Assembly (NCBI GenBank): GCA_037447655.1
Contig: JBBHKE010000822.1
Coordinates: 236,750 to 300,749, forward strand
Direction: 5' to 3'
Source: Zygnema cylindricum
Lineage: Eukaryota > Streptophyta > Zygnematophyceae > Zygnematales > Zygnemataceae
Length of the DNA stretch: 64,000 bases
Below the pieces are notes generated by a model. The model saw only the letters and a list, made by a program, of their open reading frames with translations. It did not search any database and had not been told where the DNA came from. Shown here in pieces: positions 1-13,600 of the stretch (its first letter is position 1; each line of letters starts with the position of its first letter). The translations under genes were made by a program, and so were the position numbers.

Positions 1-202
1 GATGATAATAATAAAGATGAGGATAAGAAAGATGATAATTGTAAAGAATGATAACAATAAAAATGATGATGATATTTATACTAGTATAGACAATAATGAT
101 GATAATGATTGCAAATATGTTAAGGACATGTGAAAGGCAAATCTTTTGGTTTTATGTTACAAACATGTTATTCTTCATATTATTATTCTTTTGTTGTTTC
201 AG

Positions 203-2135
203 AGGTTTGATCACCACTGTGGAGCCGTGGGAACTTGCATCGCTCAAAAAAATCATCGATTTTTTGTCGCTTTTCTCTTTTTTGCCTCCTTGGTATGTCC
301 ATTACCTTTCTCCTTTCGTTTTCCCCTCCTTTCCTTTTTTCCAAATTTCTCTTTTCAGTTTTTCCTTTTTTCCCTCTTTCCCTTTTTTTTCCTTTCCATT
401 TTTCCTTCTTTCCTATTTTCCTCCTTTCCGTTTTTCCTTTTTTCTTATTTCCTTCATTTTTCTCCTCCTTTCCTTTTTTCCTCTCTTTATTTTTTCTCTC
501 TTCTCCTTTTTTCCTTCTTTCCTTTCCTCCTCTTCTTTTCTTTTGTCCTTTTTCTTTTTTTCCCTCCTTTCCCAATTATCCTCCTTCATTTTTCCCTCCT
601 TTATTTCCGTTTTTCATGCTTTCCTAACTATCCTCCTGTCGTTTTTTCCTTCTTTCCTTTTTCTTCCTTCCTTTTTTCCTTCCCAGTGAGGAAAGTAAGT
701 ACAATAGAGCCAAAAATAAATGTTCTTTTTAATTTTTTTGAATAGGATTCGAATGGGAAAGGATTTTTTGACTTCCTTTTATTAAAGTTTTTTTTTTTTT
801 TTTTGTTTTTCAGGGAGCTATGATGCTATTGGTCGCATGTATTCTTCGTTTGATAGAAGACAATTGGGGACAGTAAGTACTAAATGGGCGTTATCTTTAC
901 CTCTCTCTCTCTCTCTCTCCCTCTCCCTCTCCTCTCTCTTCCCCTTCCCTCTCTCTCTCTCGCTATAATTTTGAAAACATAAGATGTTTTCTTTCCTCTG
1001 CTAATCTAAAGAGCGATGATTGAGACGCAGTTACTAAAAATGTTTTTTCTCATTTTACATGCTTTTGTCGATCATTATTTGTTAAAATTTGTTTGTTTTC
1101 TTTTGTTTTTTCTTTTTATTTTTTATTTTTCAGACACCCGGGAGCGACTGCATGGGAAAATTGGCGTACGATAGTTTTGGGGATTTTGGCCTTTATCTAT
1201 TTTTACATCACTTTTCTCTTCTTTTTTGCCATACTGCACTGTGCCATTCTCGTATGCGGTACGCTTTTCAGTCTCTTCAATATATGTTTATTTCTGTAAA
1301 AATATGTTTTAATATCTGTATTTTGTATTGTTTATTCGGTTTAGTCTTTACAAATATGTTTATTTTTGTATAGATATGTTTTTATTTTGTATTGGTTTCT
1401 GGGTTTGGTCTTTACGAATATGTTTATCAATTTTTAGAAAAGTTTAAATACATATTATGTCTCATCATTAATAAACTCCATGGTACGGTTTTTGCTTCGG
1501 GATATATTAGGGAGGATATTCCACATTCTTTTGTTTTTTAACTTTTCCAGATTGTTTCTAAAAGGTACCGGGTCTTTACTTCAATTTTTCCTTCGTTTTC
1601 CTTTGATTTTTCCTTCAATTTTTCCTCCTTTTGTTTTCAGACTCTATGAGAGACTTTGTAATAGACTTTGAAACTAATCTTTCGATTGTTTCTTCCTTCC
1701 ATTTTTCGTCACATTGTACAACTAAACAGTACATAGAATCTTTAGCACTTCACGACTCTAAAACCAATCATTTCATCCTTTTTCCTTCCGATTCCCTTCA
1801 ACAAATTTTACAGAAAAAACCAAACCTTCCCATCATCCTTTTCCCCTTTTCCTTTCGTTCTCCTTCAAAATTTATTCCTTTCTTCTTCAGATTTTACGAC
1901 TAAACAGTATATAAAGTCTCGTCGAGGAGGAACTTCCGTACGATGGCCGACGTTCTCTGAATGGCTCCAAAATTTAAAAGCCGTTTGTTGCGCCGAAATT
2001 CGATCCAAACACAGTCCCTCGGTGTACAGAAGAGAAGGAGGGAAAAACGGAAAGAAACTGCCACCGGCGACCAATCAAAGCAGGAATAATTCATCGTCAA
2101 GTGGAAGTGGAGAAGGTACCTCGTCTCCCGTTTAG
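203..2135 (+). CDS. DHHC-type protein S-acyltransferase (3' part of gene)
   Basis: Four exons: 203-292, 814-872, 1134-1258 and 1891-2135 (stop TAG). Phases agree: phase 0, phase 2 (CA|A = Gln), phase 1 (G|AT = Asp). The first visible exon reads RFDHHCGAVGTCIAQKNHRF, the second half of the DHHC cysteine-rich domain. Its Cys is the acyl acceptor that moves palmitate from CoA to substrate cysteines on endomembranes. Exons 2-3 encode hydrophobic segments (GAMMLLVACILRLIEDNW, then ENWRTIVLGILAFIYFYITF) expected for the third and fourth membrane spans. The last exon starts DFTTKQ, the position of the family TTxE motif with Glu replaced by Gln, then a Ser/Asn-rich cytosolic tail. The zinc-binding first half of the domain and the N-terminus lie left of the window. 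A donor at 2115 could instead lead to a further exon near 2399; the stop at 2133-2135 is the simpler reading. Confidence 0.85.
293..700 (+). repeat. T/C-rich low-complexity tract in DHHC intron 1
   Basis: Almost pure pyrimidine sequence (runs of CCTTT, TTTTTCC, TTCCCTC) filling the first intron. A second CT tract (about 900-960) lies in intron 2. Long Phe/Ser/Leu ORFs read from it are compositional artefacts. Confidence 0.85.
1641..1903 (+). pseudogene. probable decayed duplicate of the TTxE exon
   Basis: Inside intron 3 of the DHHC gene, bases 1718-1740 closely match the start of the true last exon at 1895-1918. Both encode TTKQYI(E/K)S. The copy sits in an open frame that begins at an acceptor-like TTTTCAG (1634-1640) and would also join in phase 1. 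It then runs through unrelated sequence to a stop at 1901-1903. It could be an old tandem exon duplication or an alternative terminal exon. The sequence alone does not decide. Confidence 0.4.
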
Positions 2136-2340
2136 GGGAGAGGGAGAGGGAGAGGGGGAGGAAGAGGTAGAGGGAGAGAAGAGAGGGAGAGAGGGGGAGA
2201 GAGAGGAGGGGAGAGGGAGAGGAGGCAGCAGAGAGAAAAGAGAGAAGAGCGGGCTAGCAACAGAAGAGCGAGGGAGAAAAGGGAGAGAGGGAGAGAGGGG
2301 GAGAGCGAGAGTGAGAGAGATAGAGAGGAAGAGGGGAGAG
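2136..2340 (+). repeat. GA-rich tract (GGGAGA-type) after the DHHC stop codon
   Basis: About 200 bases of nearly uninterrupted purines, mostly GGGAGA and GAGAGG units, directly after the DHHC stop. It would lie in the 3' UTR or a terminal intron. Confidence 0.8.
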
Positions 2341-2400
2341 TTTGCTTTTGTTATAGGTATATATGTGTTGTCATCGCTGTAACAATTTTTTCTTTTAGAG

Positions 2401-4539
2401 AGACGATGGAACTTTTTCAGGCAAGCATTCATTTTTTTTTTGGCAGTAGAATTGTATATTTTTAGGTTTTCTCTACTTCCTTCCAAATTAGGAAAAGAGG
2501 ATCATTAGAGCTGAAATTGACAGATAAGACAAAAACGCTCAAACAAATTTGGATTATTAGAGTCCAAGAGTGGGAGAAAAATTTGAGAAGAGTGTATTTG
2601 TGAACTCCAAATTGTTAAAAGAATGAAACTAGATGTGACGGCTTTGGGAATCATTTAGGTCAAAACGATTAGAAGAAAGAAATGAAACGGACATATATTT
2701 TTTGTTTTAGTACAACTGAAAAAAAATGGAAAGAAGTAATCGGTTAAACGATAAAACACTTTTTTGGTTTTTTTTTTCTTTAGTCAGAATGATAATGTAA
2801 AGCAAAAAGTGAGACTGGTAACATCTCTCACGGCCAGAAAAAAAACCCAAAAAAAAGAAAGAGTAGAGAAGTATGAGATTTTTTCCCTCGTCACAAGTTG
2901 CTTGTCGTTTTTGAATAATAAATCGTATTTTACTTTTGGTTCTGAAAAGTTTGGTACCACATGGATATTGTTTTTCTTGTCTTTACATGTCTTTGTTCTC
3001 TTTTTATCTTTGTTTTTTTTGTTTGGACATAATATTTTGTCTTTATATGAAAGGACAATTGATAACCGGAAACCTCAAAGTTGCAACACTCAAAGGGCTT
3101 TTTTTCGCCTTATGAATAAAAATAGACCTTAAAATAGAGTCTAAAATTTAGATTGTAAATTAGACCTTAAAAAAAAATGTAACTTAAAATAGTATCTTTA
3201 GACCTTAAAATAGAGCCTTTACAAAAAACAATGAATTTGGGATTTATTACAAGAATAAATCTCCATTGTCAAGAATATGTAAAACTTTATTAAGAAAAGA
3301 ACGATGGTAAACCATTGAGTGTACATGAGAACAAGCAAAAAGAAAGAAAAAGTGGCAAAATCAATGCTGAAAAACTGAAAAAAATGAAACATACAAGAAA
3401 AGGAGAGCAAAAGCATTGCAATTGTATCATTTTTTTTTTTTTTTTTGGTTTTTTGTTTTTTTTGTTATTATTATGTTACTAAATTTTATTCCAACAATTT
3501 ATTTTATTCTAAGAATTTATTTTTTACTCTGTCATTGTGTTTATAATATACACATGCCGTTGTAAGATTTAGCGAACTATTAATGTTAAAACGGAATTCG
3601 ATATTATCTACAGTAAAGTATGTTTTGACATAAGTCAATCCGCAGTGCAATAAACAGTATTTCTGATTTTGGGTAGTCGAAAGAGTTTTACTAAACCTAA
3701 TAATGACTGTCAAGGTATGCGACTTCACAACATATTTTGTGTTAACCTTTTTCTATTGTAAGTAGACAGATTCTCATAGTTTGAAATAATTGATGGTCAC
3801 CACGAATCACTATTAGAGGAATAGGAATATTAGTGTGGGGTAAATAATAGCGACATTAATTATAATTCAGTTCTATAAATGACATGAGTTTTTTTGAACT
3901 GTTTAAAGAACAGGCATTAAAGAAAAAAAACTGATAATGTTATTAACACTAATTAGTGGCCAGAGGCAAGAAAAAAATAGGAAATAGCGCGGAATTAGTG
4001 CTATTAATCAATAAGGACTCACGGTGTAGAGGTAATTTTTTGTAGAAACGGATTTCACCGTGTGTTTGTCAAAAAAAATACCGATTGAACGTCGAAATAT
4101 AGATATTAAAACATAAAAAATACAATAGAGAATGCTCTCAACATTCAAGCAAAGTTGAATGAATAATAGAATTTAAAAAAGGAATTAAAATTTGAATCTA
4201 GTGACAATTTATACCCCATTTTTTCATGAAGAAAAGCCAATCACACATGATAGGACATTTAGTTTTTTCCAATATGAGACAATATAGCAAAAAGGCACTT
4301 GCAAATAAAACCTCAATCCCGAAAGTTCCAAAAGGTTGGAAATGAAAACGTGAAAACTAAAATATGATAAATTGAACAATTTATATACATATAAAGACAA
4401 ACTATACATAACTTCATCTCTCCCATTTCCTCTCTAATCCAACTGGCAACTAAAAACTTCTTTAAATATAGACCTTGGGCACTATAGCAAAATAGTAGAA
4501 AATACATATGAGTAAAAAATCCAACACCCTTTCCCCTTC
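2401..4539. other. intergenic region between convergent DHHC and PPR genes
   Basis: AT-rich, no supported coding exon on either strand. It holds a degenerate TTAAAATAGA/GACCTTAAAA repeat cluster (about 3105-3225) and one MITE-like element (3797-4028). Confidence 0.7.
3797..4028. mobile_element. MITE-like element with CACC-type inverted termini
   Basis: The left end CACCACGAATCACTATTAG and the reverse complement of the right end, CACCGTGAGTCCTTATTG, align over about 18 bp with several mismatches. The termini resemble the CACCG-plus-TATTAG family seen intact at 53-55 kb and 59 kb. About 230 bp, no coding capacity. Confidence 0.5.
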
Positions 4540-4699
4540 CCATCTCTTTCAGCTTCCCTCTCCCTCTTCCCTCCTCCCTCTTCCCTCTTCCCTCTCCTCT
4601 CCCTCTCCCTCCCTCGCTTCCACTCCCTCTCCCTCTCCCCCTCCCTTTCCCTCTCCCCCTCCCACTCCTCCCTCTCAATCCCTCTTCCCCTCCCTCTCC
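4540..4699 (+). repeat. CT-rich tract just 3' of the PPR stop codon
   Basis: CCCTCTCCCTC-type repeats. On the PPR sense strand (minus) this is a GA-rich 3' UTR segment starting directly after the stop codon. Confidence 0.75.
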
Positions 4700-7600
4700 C
4701 TATGAAAACGGAGAGGGTAATGTTGAGTTCCTTGACAAAGGCACTTGATTATAAACCTCTAACGCTTCTTCCCATAAACCCCCATTTTGAAGAGCTCTCA
4801 CAAGGACCGCAAAAGTTGCTAAAGTGGGCATTACGCCCCTTTTTTGCATCGTTTTAAATAGTTTTAAAGCTTCTTTTGGTTGTCCTCCCGAATCACAAGC
4901 TCCAATCGCCAAATTATAGGCTTCTACACCGGGTTCCTTTTGATTTAGAACAATTTGGGTATCACCTGTTTTATCGTTACTGGTTTTTGATGACATCATC
5001 GATCCCCTACTAAGAGACGAGCGAAATTCGTCCATTATGTAGAGGGCTTGTTCCCATGCCCCGACGGTCTGGAAGAAAAAGAGAAAAACAAAAAAGAAGT
5101 GAATGGAAAAGAAAAGAAAAGCAACGGGAAATGGAAGAAAAAGAAAAGAGGGAGGAAAAAGAAGGAAAAAGAGCAAAGACTGTTGGCTGTTTTGAAAAAC
5201 AAAAGAATCTCCAATAGAATGGGAAATAGACTTGAAAGGAGACATAAAACCTTATTTATTCTACATACATTTGCTAAGTAACCCCTCCAACATGTCGTCC
5301 TCCTTTGAAAAACTATTAACTGTTAAACTGTTACCTTCGAACCCTTTCCTATTTGTCCACTCAAATTGACTCAACTTGTAAAAAACCCACTTTTCACAGT
5401 CGGTAGATCTCTCATGTAATAATGTCTCATATTTTAAACCCTCAATTCCCCAATCTTCTTGAGAATCCAGTATTTATTGCAGAAACCAGTATTATACATA
5501 CAAAAAAAAGATACAAAAAACATACAAGATATAATATATACAATACATACAACACAATCCAATAAAGATGTGTAATAAACATGCAACATATGCTATAGTT
5601 CCACAAAACACACAAGAGATAAAGAACCTAAAACACCTTTAAAAAACCCTTAAAAACCACTAAAAATTCACGTCAAACCCAAACATATAACAAAGTTAAG
5701 TTAAATTCGAAGGTGTAATAAAGCTCAAATCAAATTTACAACGAAGTTAAATTGAAACTATAATAAACTTACAACGAAAGAGTTTAGCCACCAGGATTAA
5801 AAGTTATAAAGACAATAGTCTCTTACCTCGCAACCCTTCAAAAGGATAAGAAATGTTTGTGCCCAGGGCTCAATTTTGTCCTTTACCATAAATCCATAAA
5901 CGATCATCGCCGAATCTATGTCTTTTCCGGAAACACACGCCCCAATAATTTTGGCATACCAGAAACCAATATAAGGTCCGGTCCATAATCCTTCCAACCG
6001 AAAACTTTCAAAAATTTCCAGAGCTTCATTTGATAGGCCAGAGGCTTCCAGGGCAGGCAAATAAACCTATTCAAAAAAAAAAAGAAATGAAAGAAGAAAA
6101 GAAGAAATGTGTTGGAATTTATTTAAGAGTGACAAGAAAAGCGAAGGAGGAAGCAGAAGCAAAAGGCGCACACTCTCCTTCTCTATCCCGCGCTCACTCT
6201 CTCTCTCCCCCACTCTCTCTCTCTCTAGAGGGAGCGAGACGGGAAGAGGGAGCGGGAGAGGAGGAGGTGCGGGGAGGGGGGGGGAGAGAGAAGAGAGAGC
6301 CTGTCTGACCAAAGAACTAAATCTCCTAAAAAACCATAAATATTCTCAAATAACTTCCAAACATGTTTAACTTTCAAGATTTTCTTTGGGATTTTCTTTT
6401 GAAAACGTACCGAAAGAGTTGCCCCGTCTACTTTAACTCCAGCCAACCTCATTTGTCTGTAAACTTCGACTGCTCTATTCCCTTGACCGCATCGACTGCA
6501 AATTTTTAACAAAGTATTAAAAGTGAATTGATCGGGTCTCAGTCTCTCTCTCTGCAATTCTCCAAAAAGATCGATCGCTATTTTCATATTTCGTTCCAAA
6601 GCGCAAGAATCGAGAAGAATATTGTACGTCTCCAACTGAAAAAAAATGACCCAATTTGGGGAAAAAAAAAAGGGTACAAGTTGACAAAGCGACGATACAT
6701 TTTAAGGGATCAGAGGTGACTATTTTGATATAGTTTAATGGTCAATTTGAGGCCCATGAACAATTTTTTTGAAAACTCTCTCACAGTTGAAAAAACTAAA
6801 ACCGACGCAAAGAAAAATGAACAAAAAAACAAAAAGATGGACAGAAAAACGAAAGAAACAGCAACAGAAAATCATCTAGAAAGAGGCGGACGTTCATCAT
6901 AATGAGCTACAAAGAGAAAAAAACAATAATAATGAGATTTTCATGAGTGACGAGGGAGAGTTGTCAACATACTTGAGGAGAGATTCCTTCCTCCTTCATT
7001 GTTTTGAAAAGAAGTAAAGCGTTTTGTAGCTGCCAGGATTTTCCAAGCGACTGTAGCCTCGTGTTGTAGCTCACTGCTGTAGCTCTGCAGCTGCATTTTC
7101 ATGGGGGGAGGGGGGCGGAGGGAGAGGTGGAGAGAGAGTGGGAGGGGGAGGGAGAGGGAGAGAGGGAGAGGGAGAGAGGGAGAGGGAGAGGGAGAGAGGG
7201 AGAGGGAGAGGGGGAGGAGACAAAAAAACATCCTCCTGAAGCAAGTTCATCACCACATTCCAGGTGTCTTTGGAGGGTTTTCCGGATTTTGAGGGGATTT
7301 CCTACTCCTTTGGTGGTTTTGCAAGTGTTTTTCAGGGAAAAAATAATGAAAACCAGGGTCAAAGAAAAAAGAAAATAGAAATAGGAAATGTTGAAGCCTT
7401 ACCCTTGTGCCTCCATGGCTTCCCAACACCTCTCTATCTCCTTCAGTCTCCCAGCCTTGGAAAAGGCGGCCATGGCTGCATTATAAAGTGTAGTATCTGT
7501 AGCGAGGCCTTGAGCTGTAGCCGACTGTAGCAGCGAAAACGCTCTCTCCGGCATTTGGGCATCGGCATACACCATAACTACCTCTGTTAAGGTTATTTTC

Positions 7601-10600
7601 GACGGTTTCAGACCTGACGTTTCCATGTCGGAAAACAGTTCAAGGGCCTGCATGTGAGTTATTTTTTGTCATCTTCAGAACCATGAAACAACCATATTTT
7701 TTCGTAGTTAGTATTTTGATAAACTAACTATACAAATACTGCTATATGCTATATAATACATACTATGTATTATGCATTATGTACTATCTACTATGTACTA
7801 TGTACTAAATACTATGTATTATGTCCTATATCCTATATACTGTGTACTGTGAACTATGTACAGTGTATGTATTATATTATGTACTGTATTTAAATACCGT
7901 GTACCATGTACTACACACCAAGTACAATGTACTATGTACTATAGACTATATACTAGTGTTGCATATCGAACAAGTTTTGCTGATCATCAATAAGTACTTT
8001 TTCTAGGGGTCTCAATAATTGATGTACCAAACGATAATCAATATAACAAACGACCGATAATCGCGATGCATCGACATCAATTTGCGATATCAACAATATA
8101 GAGGTATAGTCCATACAGCCCTTACAATCCTCGCTTTTTTTACAGGTCGAACACTGTCTACATTATGAAGATTCCGTACATTTTTTACATCTAAAATACC
8201 TTAATATTTGAAAGATATTAGTAGTCACAATAGTCGAGTTTTGAACTTCTGATATTACGATGTATCGCACTTCCCATATACCAGCTCGATCTCAAACGAT
8301 ACGGAACACTACAATACACTGTACACCGTATACTACGTTGAATATCGAACGACTCGGAAGGCCGATATATCACGATTTCGGTATTTATAAAAACTGTGAC
8401 TTTGAAATTTGAGATTTATCCAGTTTGCTGATAAATGTCGATTATTCAATAACAGTAGATAATCGCCCGACAACCGTACGGTAATCCATAACTAAATCTG
8501 TACCAAACTGGAAAGATATCTTGCCAAATTATCACCAAACACTTGACTGGCCCAAAATTCTGCGTACAAATCTGAAAAATCATAATAAAGCTACAAAGTT
8601 TAACATTACAAACTTTTTTCAGCCTCGATAGCGTAGAGAAGAAACATTTGGCGAGTATGGAACTGATGGTACAGATCAACGGTATCGCAATATCGATATC
8701 AATATGCCACGATTATCTGCAATACCATATATCAACGCGATATATATGTTATCGAGACCCCCCAAAAAAGTGTATATCGATTATCGGCAAAACCTGCTCA
8801 ATATACAACACTACTATACACCATATACAAGTGCTATTATATACACCGTGGACAGGTCCCATTCAGTTCTATGTTGAACTCAAGTCACAAAAGAACAATA
8901 CTAACACATGTTTAAGGAACGAACAGCAAACTGCCAGTACTAATGAATCTAATTTAACCTTAAGATTTTTAAATCTTCTACTCAGATAACAATAAACAAC
9001 CTACTACATGCATGTCTAAATTATGCCCAAATACATGTCCTGTAATTACTACATAAGCTTTCCTCCTGTATCCTCACTCATTTAATACCATTCACATTCT
9101 AGATGGCCCATACAACTATACTATTCACCGAAAGTGGCCCGGTCCACACTATTTACGACCTAAATCTATCAGAGAGTTCTGTAATGGCAAATTTATGGTT
9201 CCTGTTCAGTACAGAACATAAGCAAATTGGGTACAAGAATAGAAATCCAATTGTATATTTTACAAAATAAACAAGAAGGTTATAATAAAATCTCCGTGTT
9301 TTTTATTTTTTTCAGTGTGGCAAAAAAGCAATCCGGGAACATCATACCAATCATAGTGTGGATTAAAGTATACAATCTTGCTGACAAAACCCACACCAAA
9401 AACGGTGAACACTGTGGCAACTTTGCTCACTTCGGGTTGACCCTTTCATGTCCTTTAATGCCCCTTTTTCAATACATTTTGAAGTACCAAAGAGGGCCGT
9501 TGAAAAGTGTAAATGCAAAAAAGTGGTAGCAAGAATCTTGCTAACAAAACCGGCATAAACATCAGTGAATGTGTACACTCTCAGAAAAAAAAAAAAAAAA
9601 ACTCACCAATTTCCATTGCCCAGCCTTCCTACACACACTAATTATGGTGTCGTAAGTAACTTCGGTCGGTTTTAGACCACTTTCTTTCATCCAACCGAAA
9701 GCCTCCATGGCGGCTTTCCATTGGCCGCTTTCACGACACGAATTCAAAAAGATATTGTAAGTTTGAACCTGTTGCAACCAAAAGTTCCCAATTTCATATG
9801 ATATCATTCAACAAAACAAAAGCATCAAAATTTCTCACGACTTTGATAATTATTGTTATCATTTGTTTTTCTGCGATTCAAATATAAAATTCCCAATATT
9901 ATATCGTACCATTCACAAAACAGAATGTACAAAAGGTATAGATTTTGACTTTTCTTTGTTTTAGTTTTTTGTTTTTTGGGGCATTATTTTGTCTTCCGTG
10001 AATTCAAATCTGTCACAACAACCCAACGGCAAATCATACAGAAATCGAACATAAAAATTCAAGATATCTACAACGGTTATAGTTCAGAGGTACATCATAA
10101 ATTCTCCTTTACTCACTCTCCCTCTTTCCCTCCCTCCCTCCCCCTCCCTTCCCCTTCCCGTCCCCCTCCCTTCCCCTTTCAGTCCCCCACCCTTCCCCTT
10201 CCCGTCCCCCTCCCTCCCCCTCTCCCTACCCTTCCCTCCCGCTCTCCCTCCCCCTCCCCTCCCCCTCCCCTCTCCTCCCTTCCCCTCCCCCTCCCCATCT
10301 TCTCCCCTCCCCCTCCCCCGCCCCCTCCCCCTCCCCCCCCCCCTCCCCCTCCCCCTCCCCCTCCCCCTCCCCTCACCCTCCCCCTCTCCCTACCCTTCCC
10401 TCCCTCTCTCCCTCCCCCTCCCCCCTCCCCCTCCCCTCTCCTCCCTTCCCCTCCCCCTCCCCATCCTTCTCCCCCTCCCCCTCCCCCTCCCCATCTTCTC
10501 CCCCTCCCCCTCCCCCTCCCCCTCCCCCTCCCCCTCCCCCTCCCCATCTTCTCCCCCTCCCCCTCCCCCTCCCCCTCCCCATCCTTCTCCCCCCTCCCCC

Positions 10601-13600
10601 TCCCCCTCCCCATCCCTTCTCCCCCTCCCCCTCCCCCTCCCCCTCCCCCTCCCCCTCCTCTCCTCTCCTCTCCTCTCCTCTCCTCTCCTCTCCCCTCCTC
10701 CCCTCCCCCTCTCCCTCTCCCCCTCCACCCTCCCCCCTCCCCCCCTCCCCCTCCCACTCCCCCTCCCCCCCCTCCTCTCCCCCCTCCCCACTCCCCTCTC
10801 CCCTCTCTCCCTCTCCTCCTCACTTTTGGAGATGCCACTTTGTGTTTCTGCAGCATCTGGAGCATCTCTCTCGCTCTCCTCCACTGTCCCGCCCTCCCCA
10901 TGGCCCTCATGGCCACTGACACGCCATATTCTGTCAGCAGGCCCCTCGAATCCATGGCCGCCACGTGGCACTCGCATCGCTTCCACTGCCCCGATTGCTC
11001 ACACGCCTCGAGAACCTGCGAGAAAAAGACAAAACAAAATAGAAAAGGAGAGAGAGAAGAGAAAATAAGGGAAAGGAAAAAAAAAAGGGAAATTTGGGAG
11101 GGAATAAGATAGTAAATTGGGATTAAGGAAATAGTAAAGGGTTGAGACTTGAGAGGGAAGGAGGGAAGTTATTGAAACCGCAAGAAAAAATGAAACGAAA
11201 AAGAAAAGAAGGAAAACCCCGGGGAAATAAGATAGTGAATAAGGATAGAGAAAAAATAAGATACGAACAAAGGAAAATAAAGGAAAGAAGACAAAACGAA
11301 AAAGAAAAATAAAGGGAAAGTCAGGAGGGAAAAAGATATTCAATCTGAAACAAGAAAAAAGACGAAATAGGGAGGGAATAAGATAGTAAATTTGGATCAA
11401 GAGTATATGAAAAAGTTGACAGTTAAAAGGAAAGAAGATATCGAAGCTGCGAGAAAAACACCGAGCCACTCACTCTAGGACATTCACTCCAAGCCATTCA
11501 TTCCCAACCACTCACTATGAGCCAGTAAGCCACTCACTTCGAGCCACACTCCAAGCCACTCACTCCGAGCTACTCACTCCAAGGCACTCACTTTGAGCAG
11601 CTCATTTCGAGCCACTCAGTCACTTTATACCACCCACTCTGAGCCACCCACTCTCTCTGAGCCACTTTTACCCACTCACTCCAATCCACTCACTCCGAGC
11701 CACTCACTCCTCGCAAAGCGATGAAAACAAACAAGCAATATAAAAACATAAAATTATACTATTATATTATTATAATATTATTATTATATTATTATTAATT
11801 ATATTGTTATTATTATATTATGGTCAAAAATAGCAATATAGGGAGTTAAACCAGCAATACAACAGATTTAAGCGGCAACATAATCAAATTAAAACAACTT
11901 TCGATACCAGAGAGGCAAGGATCAATATAACCAAATAAGAACAGCTCTAGAATGAAATCAAAATAGGAATACAATAAACTATAAAGCAATACTACAATAC
12001 AACGGAATTCAATAAAATAAAAGAGTAAATTTAAAATAGTGCACAAAAGGGAATACTCGATGAATAACTCACTCTGCAAAAAGAAATAGCGTCCGGATCC
12101 ACTCCTTCCTCTATCATCACTTTCAACATATTCTCCGATTTTTGCCACTCTCCACCTCCAGCATAAACTCTTAACAACGTATTAAAACTTACAACATCAG
12201 CAACCGGTAATTCAGAATCATCATTGTGTTCTTTACTCGCCCCCTCCACCAGTCTCTCAACTACAACTCCCCGTTTAGCTGTATCCACTCCAATATTTAC
12301 TATCTCTTTCTTCCCCTCCAGACTTTCTTGCTGATTCTCTCTGCTCCTTCCCCTCCTCATCTTTGCCAGAAGAGCTTCCGCATCTCTCACTCGCCTTGAA
12401 TGACAAAACGCCAAAAGAAGAGCATTATATGTCAAAGTATCCCTTTTTATACCCTTTTCTTTCATAGAGTTCATTAATTGTAACGACAAATCGAGAGCCC
12501 CCGCTTTCGCTAATACACTCAAAACATGAGTATACAAATCCTTCATAAAATGGACTCGCTTGTTTATTCCACCAATTCCTCTTCCCACCTTTTCCCTTCC
12601 TTCTTTTTCATCCTTTCTCCTCCCTTCCTTCTCCTTCTTCCAGTGCATTAATGCTCTTTTTCCTCCCACTACTTCCTTCGGCAAATTTGATGGTGATTCA
12701 ATAGAGACTGTTGTTGATTTGCAGTCATGTTCAAGAGGAGAAACTATAGAGTTGGGAGAAAATAAAGGGTTAAAAGAAGTGCTATTATGGAAAGTGGAAC
12801 TGGAACTGTGACACGGACCATGGATGCTTTCTAAGGCATTGAGAACTTTCCACGAAAGTTTTGCAAGCCCTTTTTCTGAAAGCTCCTGTCCAAACATCCC
12901 AAGAGAGAAAAATTAAGCCCATTTCCAGACTCACAAAAGGGAGGACCAGTGAAAACATAATACTTTCTTTCCAAGAGTATGAACTAAATTGCGTTTACTT
13001 TCGCCTCAAAGAAAATAAAAAACAGGTATCATGTTGATGCAAGAGAGAGAGGGAGAGGGCGAAAGGAGAAGCTTCCCTAACATGTGGTTACTACACGGCT
13101 AACCATTATTGTGGTTTTTATTACATTGTTTTTAATCTGTCTTTCAATCAGTAACCTACACGAATTAACACAATTAGGTAAAAAATTTATGGCTGTGCTA
13201 ATAACGCGACTCTATAAAAAGCAATGTGGTTTTTGTGACGCTGATACAGAAAAAAAGGGGATCACACAATAATATGAATTTACCCACATTAAAATGAATA
13301 ACCTGGTGAAATGTATACTCTTTCCTCATAAAAAACTGCACATTATTCACGATACTAAAGAAAAAACTAAAGTGAAATTGCTCTGTCTTTGAAATAAAAT
13401 TGTCAACCATGCTACACCACACTTATATTGGTTCAAAACTCCCTGACTACACTCTTCCCAATTTTTTTAACATAATTGTTTCCAATCGTCAATTACGTAA
13501 CATTACATATTTGCGTGGTTGTAGCTCATTGACGTTATTATACTTCAACAACGGTACTTTTATTATTCTGTTCTCTTTACTCACATCAATGAGTCTGATA

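Noticed and set aside
96-745. Phe/Leu/Ser-rich ORFs of 130-199 codons on both strands
   Set aside because: Read from a T/C low-complexity intron; only 203-292 is coding, shown by the DHHC motif.
9976-11112. 378-codon proline/serine-rich ORF on the plus strand
   Set aside because: It is the antisense of a (AGGGGG)n intron tract plus PPR exon 10824-11015. The frame exists only because the repeat lacks stops.
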